This document shows positions 45,904 to 57,213 of a stretch of DNA of 64,000 nt, one piece after another (position 1 is the first letter of the stretch; the number at the start of each line of letters is the position of its first letter). The notes beneath the pieces were generated by a model, which was not told the origin of the DNA, made no database searches, and saw nothing but the letters and a program-made list of their open reading frames with translations. The stretch is from positions 12,501,156 to 12,565,155 of the forward strand of contig OY776119.1 in the NCBI GenBank assembly GCA_963675135.1, written 5' to 3'. The translations under genes were made by a program, and so were the position numbers. The DNA is from Galeopsis tetrahit. Taxonomy: Eukaryota > Streptophyta > Magnoliopsida > Lamiales > Lamiaceae.

Positions 45904-46490
45904 CACTACAAGAAAACAGTGAAATTCCAACGAAAAAATAAATTGTTGGAATTATAAAAATTCCAACAGTTTTTCCAACGGCATAAGCCACTGTTGGAAA
46001 AATCCAACAGAGATTCCAACACCTCGTGGAAACCGTTGGAATTTATCGTTGGAAAATGCATTGGAATTTTTTTAAAGAAATATCCAACAAACATTCCAAC
46101 GACACCAAACAGTTGGAATGGTTTCGCTACATTAAATGATGTGTTTATATTTAATTCCAACAAAATTTCCAACGATATGAATATCGTTGGAATTTATTTT
46201 AGTTATTCCAATGAAAATTATTTTTTGAAATAAAATTATATTTTTATATTTAATTCCAACGGAATTTCCAACACCATATTATTGTTGGATTTTCTCTTTA
46301 GTTATTCCAATGAAAAATCTATTGACATTCACCCGTTGGAATGGTTTTCTAAATTAAATGATATTTTTATATATAATTCCAACAAAATTTCAAACACACT
46401 GAAATCGTTGGATTTTTTTGTTAATTATTCCAATAGAATTTCCAACAATATTAGACCGTTGGAATTGTTCTCATAATTTAGTGATAAAAA
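45904..46490. mobile_element. End of a CACTA transposon with TTCCAACG/CGTTGGAA subterminal repeats
   Basis: CACTACAAGAAAA at 45904 is a typical CACTA terminus. More than twenty TTCCAAC or GTTGGAA words follow in both orientations, arranged in units of about 110 bases. No transposase is present. The opposite end with matching subterminal repeats is not in the window, so this is a truncated or deleted element. Confidence 0.85.
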
Positions 46491-46964
46491 CGCTCCCACT
46501 GTAAAATTTATTTAAAACATAATTTAATTATTTTTAAAAAACTAAATAAATCTGAAAAATATAAAAAATTTATATTAATAAATTCTAAAAATAATTAAGT
46601 AAAAATACAAAAAAAATCTAGAAAATTATAAAAACATAAAAATATATAATAAAATCTGAAATAATATTCTAGATTTTAATCAGAATTTAATAAATTATAC
46701 GCTAGTCATTTATATTATAATTAGATTAATGTAAACTATTAATAAATCCTATAGATTTAGGAGTTGGTCTCCTGTGCACAGTGTGCACGTGCACACTAAT
46801 GCACAGGTCAATCCTATATCTATTTATAAAGACAAATATAAATAATTAAGTAATGAATGTTCTAATAGTTATAGATACCCTTCATAAGCATGAGTCACAT
46901 GTTCAAATTCTTTCAAACTTGTTTTTTTTTCGTTTTTTTTCTTTTTCGTTTTTTCATTAATAAA
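46491..46964. other. AT-rich spacer with a 16-base palindrome
   Basis: GTGTGCACGTGCACAC (46781-46796) is a perfect palindrome, set in CCTGTGCACA...TGCACAGG, which extends it loosely. Otherwise no feature seen. Confidence 0.65.
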
Positions 46965-47540
46965 ATTTTCACTTTTCACTAATAACAGTTAACACTATTT
47001 AGTAATAAAATTTCCACTTTTCACTAATAATAATTATCACTTTTCAGTAACAAAATTACCATTTTTCACTAATAATAGTTACCACTTTTCATTAACAAAA
47101 TTTCCACTTTTCAATAATAATAGTTATCACTTTTCAGTAACAAAATTTCAACTTTTCAATAATAAGAATTACACTTTTCAGTTAAAATATCTACCACTTT
47201 TCAATAATAAAAATTACATTTTTTAGTTAAAATATCTAACACTTTTCAGTAACAAAATTTCCACTTTTCAATAATAAGAATTACACTTTTCAGTTAAAAT
47301 ATCTATCACTTTTCAATAATAAAAATTACATTTTTAAGCTAAAATATCTACCACTTTTCAATAATAAGAATTACACTTTTCAGTTCAAATATCTACCACT
47401 TTTCAATAATAAGAATTACACTTTTTAGTTAAAATATCTACCACTTTCAATAATAAAAACTACATTTTCAGTTAAAATATCTACCACTTTTCAATAATAA
47501 TAATTATATTTTTCAATAATAAAATCTACCACTTTTACAT
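46965..47540. repeat. Degenerate tandem array around CACTTTTCA(A/G)TAATAA
   Basis: About 18-20 units of roughly 23-46 bases with the core CACTTTTCA(C/G/A)TAA(T/C)A(A), often alternating with AATTACACTTTTCAGTTAAAATATCTAC. Higher-order doubling gives a unit of about 45 bases in the right half. Confidence 0.85.
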
Positions 47541-47541
47541 A

Positions 47542-48392
47542 ATGACCTTGTTGGCGGCATATCTGGCAAGTGGGGGTCGGCGAGCAGGGGCCGAGCCACT
47601 AGCCGAGGATCCAGTGGGCGCCTGGCGACCAGAATTCCGAGGGGAGAAGTTACAAGATTTGGTGCTAGGGCGAGCAGGTTTACCCGAGCGAGCAGAGGCA
47701 GAGAATGCCGGAACGGGCGAGGACAAGGAGTCCATTGAGCGAGTAAAGTGCTCATAGTATAAAGCTTAATGGATCAGATCCCGAAAGGCAGGCATGGGCG
47801 ACATAGCCATGTGAGTGTCAGAGAAACCAGCTAACTGGGGGCCAAGACCGGTAAGAAACCAATGACACTTGTCGTCATCATCAACAGACTTACCGATGGA
47901 GGCGAGTTGATCGCAGAGAGCACGAAACTTCTTACTGAAGTCGTCGACGGAGGTGGATCCACGACGAAGGGAGAGGAGTTGATTCCACATTTGAGTGATG
48001 CGGGAGACCGAGGTGTGACTGTAGGCTGCCTCGAGTGCGACCCAGATGGAGCGCGAGGTGTCACAACCGATGACCTCGACCATGACTTCTTCATATAGGG
48101 AAGAAAGAAGAAGACTAAGGATCTTCTGATCCTTCTCAAACCAAGCAACGTAGGCTTGGTTTGGATTCGATTCACCAGAAGTGGTGATCGACTTCGCCGG
48201 AGCGGGTGTCGTGCCATGAATGTGAGAGATGAGATCATGGCTAGACAATACCGGGACTACCTGATTTCGCCAAAACAGATAGTTGAAAGAGGACAACTTG
48301 ATCGTCAAGAGATGGACCAAGACGTTGAGAAGGATGGTGGGGGGAGTAGGAGCCGCTGCCGCCATGAGGAGGGAAGGGAAGAATTTTAGCAT
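47542..48392 (-). pseudogene. gag: Copia gag fragment (UBN2 type), minus strand
   Basis: ATG near 48390 (the actual start may be the second Met, MAAAAPTPP, at about 48363). The UBN2 gag region is open to TAA at 47766: KLSSFNYLFWRNQVVPVLSS, then the SIWVALEAAYS and DDFSKKFRALCDQLASIG motifs. The frame continues after the stop as a Ser/Pro/Arg-rich linker. In a shifted frame at about 47555-47575 CQICRQQGHY is the start of a CCHC zinc knuckle. No pol follows: the tandem array begins at 47540. This is a fragment of a different copia lineage from the Sirevirus at the window start. Confidence 0.85.
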
Positions 48393-48640
48393 GAGGCTTT
48401 AGAGAGAAAATTAGGGTTTCGATGAGTCAGACTGATACCATGCGAGAATAGGTATGTGATCACCGTTGATGAGGTGATAGGAATGATTCACTATTTATAA
48501 GAGTATTTACAATGAGATAATTAAGGTAAATACAATAATCATATATATCAAAGATATAAATACAAAAGATATGGACTAAATTAAAATATATTATTCCGAT
48601 ATTATTATTCTCTATTAATTTTTCTATGGGTGGCAATGTC
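48393..48640 (-). repeat. Primer site and LTR remnant of the minus-strand copia fragment
   Basis: On the minus strand TGGTATCAGTCTGACTC follows CGCA, so the LTR begins at about 48444 in plus coordinates. A minus-strand TATA box (TATAAATAGTG) is at about 48488-48498. The outer end is unclear, near 48640. Confidence 0.65.
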
Positions 48641-48812
48641 CATACAACTCTGGATTTAAACGAGACCCTGTAAGTGAACGGTGGGATTGGTCCTTCGAAT
48701 TAGTCGGTTTGGACCAAAATTTAGTGGGAATTTTACATCATCTCTTGATGCCTTCAAATGTATAGTGCTAGTATTTCATTTTTCTATGGGGGCAATGTCC
48801 TTGGACCGAAAT

Positions 48813-48995
48813 TTAGTGGGGATTTTGAGGGGTAATTTTCTAAATCAGAAAAAAATAATAAATAATGACATTTGTGTAAAATTGAGGATATTGTGGAAGT
48901 GAAGTTTATAAATGGTTTTACATTTTTTAAGGTGTGAAAGTTATTGTAAGACGTCTTGAAAAAAAAAGTGTGAAAGTAATTTGAGACCAAGGATG
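48813..48995. mobile_element. Decayed Stowaway-like relic
   Basis: GAGGGGTAATTTTCTAA, GAGGATATTGTGGAAGTGAAG and two GTGTGAAAGT(T/A)A words parallel the interior and right end of the MITE at 38240-38513, but the termini are lost. Confidence 0.5.
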
Positions 48996-49064
48996 AAAAT
49001 ATCGCTATCGCAACAAATAGCTCTATCGCAACCTTAATTTTATGGATATATCGATATCGCATAT

Positions 49065-49190
49065 CGAGTGTGATTCCGCCCCTCGCCAATTCCCTCTTTA
49101 TTTGTGCCCCTCTTTAAATCCCTCGCCAAATAGCAAGGGTTAAATCCCCCTCTTTAAATCCCCTCGTTATTTGAGCAATTTTTTGTAGTG
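49065..49190. mobile_element. Orphan right end of the 56135-63797 CACTA family
   Basis: Matches the last ~120 bases of the complete CACTA element (63676-63797) in the same orientation, including CCCTCGCCAAATAGCAAGGG and TTTGAGCA, and ends TTTTTTGTAGTG. The left break lies in ATATCG-type repeat sequence. Confidence 0.88.
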
Positions 49191-49950
49191 AATTGAAAAA
49201 ATGATGGAACTCTTATTAAAATCTTGGAAATTTAACAATAAATTTTATGAATTATTATAACACATTATTATGCATGTATTCCATCCAAAAGTCAATAAAA
49301 TTATATGTTTAAAAAAAACATATAGATAATAAGTTAGATAAATACTGACTGACGAAAACTAATTGACAACATAATACAATACAAAATGATTAAATATACA
49401 TGATACAATACAATTAATATCAAAATAATGGCATATGGGGTTTAAATATAGCACGTGAAATGACATATTTGTCCAAACAATATAGATAAAATATAATTAA
49501 TACTATCTGACGAAAACTAATTGACAACATAATATATACAATACAAAATGATTAAATATACATGATAAAATAAAATAAATATCAAAATGATGACCTATGA
49601 TATTCAAATATAGTAGATGAAATTACATGTCTAAACATTGATAATAACTCATCCTATTATAATAATTTAGGATATAGTTATGCACCAATCATTTATATGT
49701 TTAAAAAAATTAGAGTACTAAATATATGAGGTGAATTAAGAATATATTCTTTTGCACTATTAAAAATAAAATAAAAAGTATAATTTTACACATATAAAAA
49801 TAAAACTTTAAATAAGTTTGCGATTTTTTCAAATTTTGTGATATTATGCGATATATCCGCGATATTTTTCGATTCCCGTCCAATTTTACACTACGGTTGA
49901 ATGATATCGATATTAACATCGATATTTAGCGATATTTTACGATATATTCA
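49191..49950. repeat. AT-rich spacer with a ~158-base tandem duplication, then ATATCGCG-type repeat
   Basis: GACGAAAACTAATTGACAAC occurs at 49351 and 49509. The two copies span about 49343-49500 and 49501-49655. From about 49820 GATATTATGCGATATATCCG and related words begin the dispersed repeat that continues across the right arm boundary to about 50043. No gene. Confidence 0.75.
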
Positions 49951-52900
49951 CAATATTCGAAAAAAAATACATTAGACCCCAATATCCATATCGTAATATT
50001 CAAATTTGCAATATATCCGCGATATTTCGCGATATTTTTATCCTTGTTTGAGACAGTGGGAGTATTTTAATTTATAATGGCAAGGAGATTTTGAGAATTA
50101 AATGAATCACATGCTCTTATTAATTGGCAACCACCATTTTCTCACTTGAAGTAGATTGACAGTCAACCACTCTGCAGGGCCCCCACGCTACAGTGACTTT
50201 CATGGCCGACATATTTTTTTAGAAGCATATCGCAAGTTGGATAGTGGCAAAGAAAATCTTTTCTTTTTTCTATTTTTCTCTATTTTCATCGATAGTGGCC
50301 TGAAAGAGGGGGTTTTGGTTATGAGCCACCCCAATTGTACTCAATTATATAGTGCAATTGATCCATAATTTTAATTTTAATGAGTTAAAAATTTAATTGA
50401 ACAATTAAAAATATATTAAAATCATTTACTTTGTGAAAAAAGCAAACCAATTACAATTACTTATTGTTATATCTTAAAAGCAAACCAATTACAATTACTT
50501 TGTGAAAAAAACAAAAAAATGTTGCCACCAAAATGCAAAGATTAACGTGATCATATTACATATATTTTGCTATTATAAATAAATTTAAAAAAATAAAAAA
50601 GATATATATTTAATAAAAAAATTAAAACACATTAATGATAAGTTGAATTAAATAATATATCACAATTACTGGACCACATTATTGTTATTATTACAACATA
50701 AAGAAAATACTTGGGAGAAACTAAGAAATAGAATGAAATCACTTATATTATTTTTGTATTTCACCATGTTGTACCATTTAAATTCTTGACACGTGAAAAA
50801 TAATCAACTTCAACAATAATTATGACAACACTTAATAAAAATTAAGATAGTGAAACATGTAGTTAAAAATGAAAAATGACACGGAGGAATGCATGCTACA
50901 CGGGAGGAGTTATATGTGGCAAATTCCGGTTGGTGCATGATTGCCTTATCCTGCAATAAACTTTTTCAAAGCAAGCAACGATGATCCGTCCTTCCGCATT
51001 GCCGCCTCGGCCGCGATTTTCATTTCATTGATACGGTGTCGTATTGCTCTCCCTGCCTTCGAGTCCTTCAATTCTTTAATTCGCTTCTCCAATTCGGCCG
51101 CCGTCACGAAGCCCTCCGCCGTCTCATCCAGCGGCAACGCAATTTAATTTCATCTCCTCCACTATGAAAACTCTCGTCATCCTCTGATCCGCGTATAATG
51201 GCCAACCGATCATCGGCATGCTTCCATAACCGAGCTCCTTTCACAGTGAGTGATGAATCCGGCCACTGCATCGTGGCCGAGCACCTCCTTCTGCGGAGCC
51301 CACGACGTTATTACGAAGCTCCGGTCTTTAATTAGTTCTTTCCCAGTGGATTTTGCACATATCACAAGAATCTTTCTCCGTTGTTTTCCAAAGCAAGTGC
51401 CATTTCTTTCATTTGTTCATAAATTAACTTATTTTAATATAAAAAAATAATTTATTTATTCATAAAGTAATTAATTATTATAAAAATCAATTAACTTACC
51501 TAATTTATTATTAGAAAAATTATTAACTTACCTAATTAAAAAAATTATAATTACAATATAAGTATTATAAAATTATTTATTTTAAAGTAATCAAATAAAT
51601 ATAAAAATTAATCTAAGTATTACACAAAGTAGGTTCACATATTTTTGTACGAACTAATATCAAATTAAAAATTATATAATAAAAATGAAAAAAAATTTAA
51701 CAAATTGTTAAAAAATATAGGGATTATATTTTTTTTAGTCCATTAAGTTACCACGATTTTGAATTTAGTCCATCAGATTACCACTTTTTGAATTTAGTCC
51801 ATTAAGTTTCGATTTATTTTGATTTTGGTCCAGTTATCTGCTATAGCAGGTTTAACAGGTCATTTTTTAAAACACACCCCATAAAATGTTATACACACCC
51901 CAAATGTTAAATACACCACACTAAAATTTAAAAATCATATTTTATTATTATACACACTCTAATTCTTTCCTATTTAATAAATTGCCAAAAATAATTAAAT
52001 TAAAAAAAATAAGAATTCATATTAATATGAAAAATATAAATAAAACTTATAAAAAAATCGCCTAAATCTTCAAAAATTAAACAAAGCTAAAAAAAATTAA
52101 TTAATTTAATTAGTTTTGAAAATTTAATTGATTTTCTTCTATTTTTAAATTTTATTTAGCCTTATTTTTTAAGTTTTTTATAGAAGTTAGAATGCAAATA
52201 AAACATTAATAAAGTAATGGAGTTTTAAATTTATTTTATTTTACTTTCCTTTTAAATATTTCTTTTTATATTATATGAACCTAATAACACTCCATAAATA
52301 TTATATACACTCCAAATGTTAAACACAAAAATTAAAAAATCACATATAGTTAAATAAAATTATAAACATATTTAATAAATTGTCAAAAATAATTTAATTA
52401 AAAAATTAAGAATTTAAATTAGCATGAACAATATAAATAAAACCTGTAAAAAAATACTAAATCTTCAAAATTTTAATAAAGATAAAAAATTAATTAATTT
52501 AATTAGTTTTAAAATTTTAGTTGATTTTTTAATACTTTTAAAAATTTTATTTTATTAAATTTAATAATTTTTTCAAGTTTATTTTTTTAAAATTTATTAA
52601 AAATCTTCAAAAATAGTAAAAAATCAACTAAATCTTCAAAATTAATAATTGTTTTTGCTTTTTTTTTAATTTTTGAAGATTTTGTTTATTTTTTATAGGT
52701 TTTATTTCGATTTTTTATATTAATTTGAATTTTCACTTTTTTTAATTTAATTATTTTTAGCAATTTATTAAATAGAAAATAATTGGGGTGTGTATTGTAA
52801 TAAAAAATAGAAAATATTTAAATTACCGTGTGTGGGTAAGGGGTGAGAAATTTGGATATATTTGAATATTTTTTTATTTATTTGAAAATTTTAAATATTT

Positions 52901-55523
52901 ATGGATTTTTGTATTTATTTAAAATATTAAAATAATTGTTAATTTTTAATTACAGTTTTTGACCATTTTAATAAACAAAATTATTTGGGATTTTTATTAT
53001 TTTAAAGATAAAATTTATATTTATTTGAGTATGTTAATTGATTTTTTAATTTTTTTTATATTATATTTTTTTTAATATTATGAAAAATTATTTACTTATT
53101 TAAATATTATTCTAAATTTATTTTCATACATTTTAAAATATTATTTAGTATTTTCATTAATATTCATAATTTATTTTATAATACTTATATGGTAATTATA
53201 ATTTTTTTTCTAATTATGTAAGTTAATAATAATTAATTAATTTGTGAATTTATGAAATATTTTTTTATTTGATTGTATAACATAAACTACATTAATTTTT
53301 TTAGTGAATTGTACACATTTGTTGAATATTTTTATCTTTTTCGCATAACGTCCCATTTTAATTAAAAAATTAATTTACGTCTCATAACTTCTTTAATTGC
53401 TCAATTTACGTCCCATTAACATAAATTTGAGGATTTTTGGTGAAAATTGGATTTAAATTAAGCAATTGAAAAAGTTATGATTTCACTCATATAAAAAAAA
53501 GTAAAAGTTATGGGACATAAATAGGTAAAAGTTACGGGACATAAATAGTTTTTTTCTCAGAGAATATTGTAGAACAATATACTATAACTAGCAATCTTTT
53601 AAATATATTAATCATTATCTTTAAATATATTCTCAAAGATATGATTTCACTCATATAATTTCATTAATGGTGATTAAATATAATTTTCGCAGCTAGAAAG
53701 AGCAAGTAACATGAGTTAGTTACACGATTACAAGCCGTTACAGCTGAAATGTATTAAGCGCATTGTAATCACGGCTCTCATATCAATAATATGCTTTTAT
53801 TTTTAAATGTAAATTCACTTTGTTGTACAGTGCAAACAATGTGTATAAAATTTTACCAAATTGCACATTCCGTCATTTATATGGGTGTTTTTGAATTTAT
53901 ATGGAACACTGCAAGCAGTGACGGATCCACTAGGGGTCCAGGGTAGTGGTCCCCCACTAATTTTTTTTTAATTTTTTCATTATATTATTTTATTTTTAAA
54001 ATTGTTACTCATTTTTTACTCACATTTTTCTATACACTTCACTAAATTCTATTCTCTTCATCCACGTGAAAGCTAACTAACTTTTATTTTTCGTCTGTTC
54101 CAATTAAAGTTATCGATTCCTTTTTTGGCAAAATATTTTCTCTCACATTTCATTATATTGTTTACTCTCTCAATCACATCACCTCTAATACATCTACTTA
54201 TTATATCATATTTTTTTAATCTCCGTGCCCAAAACTCATGGAGAGCTTTCCCTGAGAATTTTACAATTCACTAAATCGTCCAAAATAATTCTCCTTTATT
54301 TGAACTCACACCCCCACTAAATTAATTTTTCTTAAAAGTGAGTCGGTGAAGCAAGACATCACGAGACGAGGGAGTATAATTTAAACTCTACATTTATCTA
54401 ATACTAGTAACTAATGTCTCTGCCGGATTGTAAGTTGAATTTTAACACCATTTCACTTAGTACAATTTTGTAATGAGATATATTAAAAATTTTATACTTC
54501 ATAATAAAATAATTTTGTAAGTATACTATTATTTTGTAAATCGACCCCAATTTAAATTTACTAAGTCTACCAGCAAAGGTAATACTTCTACATGTTGAGA
54601 ATATGGATAGGAATGAGAAGGAGTCGTATCAGACCAGACCTCATAAAAAGTCTGAACCTATTATTTAATTTTTGAGTCATAGTCTAGCCTATTGCTTATC
54701 ATAACTTTTTTTAATAAATAAATGATTAGTGTGATATTTGTATAAAATTTATGTATTTATTCTGCATAATTTTATAAGCTTTTATTGTATTGTTTACATT
54801 ACATTAACCAATTACACATTGGGACAAAGGTTGTTTTGTAAATTTTGTGAGTAAATTAAAAATTTTTAGAGTAAAACATGCATTAATTAATTAATATTTT
54901 TGAAAAAGTCGAGTGAAGTAGAAAATATGGGCTAGAGCAATTAATTAAAGGTCGCGGATATGCCCCCTATTATACTCGTCTTCTTCCTCAATTTAATTCA
55001 CCTCTAAAATTCTAATGTTAATTTAAGAGATTATTGACTTAAAGGTTCAAAATTTACTCCTTAAGAGTTAAAAAGTACTTGTCATATTTTTTCCCACTTA
55101 TCAATACAAAATCACTCATTAAATGTCTCAATTACCCTTGTCTTACGAATTAGTTGCAACAGTACTTTTGATTTATTTATTTGCTCTTCCCTAAAAAAAA
55201 AATCAACCGTCCTTTTTCTCTCTCATATCATTTGTTTCCTCTCTCTTCTCTCTCTCATTTTCAAAATTTATTTCCTCTCTCTTCTCTCTCACATTTTCTC
55301 AGATGGGGAAACACACAAATTGGAGTGGCCATCCACCCCTCTCCCAGAAATTGAAGTGGTCGTTCAACACTCCTCTCCATTTTCGACGATGACATGGGTG
55401 GTGGGTTCACGGCCTCCATCTTCCTCGGCCCACTCCCGGCTTCGTCTTCTAACAGCGGCGACCATAGCGATATGACTTCGTCTACTAAGGTTTGTTCGAA
55501 ACCCTCCTCCACGTTGTTGCAGA
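49951..55523 (-). repeat. Right arm of large inverted repeat (5573 bp)
   Basis: Reverse complement of 39718-45286. Unlike the left arm, the dispersed ATATCGCG repeat continues intact across its inner boundary, and the exon-like ORF is cut at its outer boundary (CGTTGTTGCAGA then CCGGATC). The arm contents are the mirror of the left: AT-rich inner part, UGT fragment (50946-51415), AT-rich block, Stowaway relic (about 54090-54375), CT-rich leader and the first 43 codons of the exon-like ORF. Confidence 0.97.
50946..51415 (-). pseudogene. UGT C-terminal fragment, right-arm copy
   Basis: Inverted copy of 43823-44292 with the same TGA in place of Trp, the same HCERSS change, the same internal deletion and frameshifts, and the same 63-codon open tail (50946-51137). 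The lesions therefore predate the inverted duplication. Read toward the spacer, the two copies face each other tail to tail. Confidence 0.9.
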
Positions 55524-56134
55524 CCGGATCACTTAATTTTATACGAGTTGAGAATCTAGATAAGTGTATGTTCTTAGTTTGTTCCAAGTATTGCATTGCG
55601 TTGTAATAAAATTTCATGTTCTTTATTAATAACAATAAAAATGCACTCTGTGTGGGGGTAATTGTGAAGTATTAATGCAATTGAATTTATCATTGAAATG
55701 TTTTTATTTTATTTATTTAATTTATTGTGAAGTATTAATGCATTAAATTAACCTAGCTAATACATAAGTATATAATCATCATCAATGTTAAGACTACTAG
55801 TGTCAAACAATATGAAACTTAACTTGTATAAATATTAAATATTATTTTGTAAGTAACGAGCAGAACGAATTAAATATTTATTTTATAAATTAAATGTACA
55901 CAAGTTATTAATACAACACACTACCTTTAATATGAATTAAATATTTATTTTATAAATTAAATGTACACAAGTTATTAATATGGATAATTTCCTGTAATTA
56001 ACCACCGGTGCCCATGGGATCTATGTAATTATATATTGAAAGGCTTAATTAACAAAGAAGAAGAAAAGAAGGGCACATGCAAGTGAGGAAAGTTGAAGGA
56101 GAAGCAAAACGGACACGCAAGGGAAAAGAGGAAG
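55524..56134. other. AT-rich spacer between inverted repeat and CACTA
   Basis: No gene. GAATTAAATATTTATTTTAT and the 27 bases that follow are repeated at 55867-55913 and 55934-55980 (period 67). The last bases before the CACTA element are AAG (target duplication). Confidence 0.7.
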
Positions 56135-56480
56135 CACTACAAAAAACCATCCATATGGAGAGGGTTTTGGCGAGGGTAAAGCCCTCGCTAAACAATTTGG
56201 CGACAGCATAGGCGAGGGGCAGTCGCCGTCGCCTAATTGCTCCTCGCTAATTTATTGGCGAGGGTGCCCTCGCCAAATCCCGAGGCCAAATTGGCGAGGG
56301 CCAAACACACTCGCTAATTGGCGAGGGCCAAACACACTCGCGAATTGGCGAGGGCCATACCCACTCGCGAATTGGCGAGGGCGCGTGCCGTCGCCAAATA
56401 GCGAGAGTGAATCCCGTCGCCCAGTCGCGAGAGTCATAACCCTCGCCAATTCCCGAGGGCAAATCCCCCTCGCCAATTCG
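56135..56480. repeat. CACTA left end: terminal repeat and GGCGAGGG subterminal array
   Basis: CACTACAAAAAACC followed by about seven GGCGAGGG and several CCCTCGCC words, including three consecutive 27-base units around AATTGGCGAGGGCCA at 56290-56370. Such subterminal motifs are the binding sites of the tnpA-type protein in En/Spm elements. Minus-strand ORFs here are repeat artefacts. Confidence 0.9.
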
Positions 56481-56499
56481 CGAGATTTAAAAAAAAAAC

Positions 56500-56640
56500 A
56501 GACCTGGGTTTCGAACCCAGGTCTCTAAGCCAGGCCACCCTTTATTCCCAATTTTCGCGAGCATGGGGGGTCGAACTCGCGACCTCCCGGAGGCTGAAGA
56601 GTTTATGCACCCCCGTGTGCCAATTAGGCTAGGAGCTTTA
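56500..56640 (-). other. tRNA-like sequence and hairpin in the CACTA tail
   Basis: AGACCTGGGTT-TCG-AACCCAGGTCT (56500-56524) is a perfect 11-bp hairpin whose minus strand contains GGGTTCGAAACCC, a pol III B-box-like word. Further up on the minus strand, TAGCCTAATTGGCACACGG (A-box-like) and GTCGCGAGTTCGACCCCC (B-box-like) stand about 40 bases apart, like a decayed tRNA or tRNA-derived SINE. I cannot fold a full tRNA cloverleaf. Confidence 0.45.
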
Positions 56641-57213
56641 GTCGTAATATTTCAAATGCATTATATATTTATCCCTTTTAATTTCTGTTTTTATTCTTTA
56701 ACTCAATTAATTTAATAAATTACCAACTATATGTTATTCTTTTACAAACCCCTCATTACTAAATTTAATAACTTACACTTATATATATATATTAATTAAC
56801 TCAATTTATTTAACAAATCCCTTCGTTAATACTAAATTTAATAATTTATACTTATATATGTATGTATTAACTCAAATTTATTCTTTTATTATTAATTAAG
56901 TCAATTAATTGAATAGATTACTAACTCAATTAATTTATATATTAACTCAATACTTAATTAATTTAACAAAAGCCCTTCATTACTAAATTTAATTTAACAA
57001 CTATATGCTATTAACTCAATTCATTTATATATTAGATCAATACTTAATTATTAATCACACACAAGCAATATATATGAATTAAAACCATATAAAATAAAAC
57101 ATCGTCTCGTACGTTCACTTCAATTCAAGTACACAACATAACAAAAAAAAATTCCAAACAACTTCATCAATTTTTTAAAATCCAACAAGACAACATAACT
57201 TAAAATGTATCAA
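56641..57213. other. AT-rich 3' tail of the CACTA element
   Basis: No gene. Repeated AACTCAATTAATTTA(A/T) and ACTAAATTTAATAA words. It lies downstream of the tnpA-like stop on the minus strand and may hold polyadenylation signals. Confidence 0.6.

Noticed and set aside
45906..46476. ORFs with repeated Asn/Ser/Tyr pattern
   Set aside because: They are translations of CACTA subterminal repeats.
46965..47540. CRISPR-like array
   Set aside because: Units are degenerate and contiguous without distinct spacers, and the DNA is from a plant nucleus.
45904..49190. A single non-autonomous CACTA element between the two CACTA-like ends
   Set aside because: The ends have different subterminal repeats and the three flanking bases differ (CAT and AAT), so they come from two families.
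39718..55523. Inverted repeat as a giant MULE or foldback transposon
   Set aside because: No matching 8-10-bp direct repeats flank 39718 and 55523, the arm ends do not look like transposon termini, and one boundary cuts an exon-like ORF.
56500..56640. A functional tRNA gene
   Set aside because: No acceptor stem or complete cloverleaf can be drawn; only box-like words remain.
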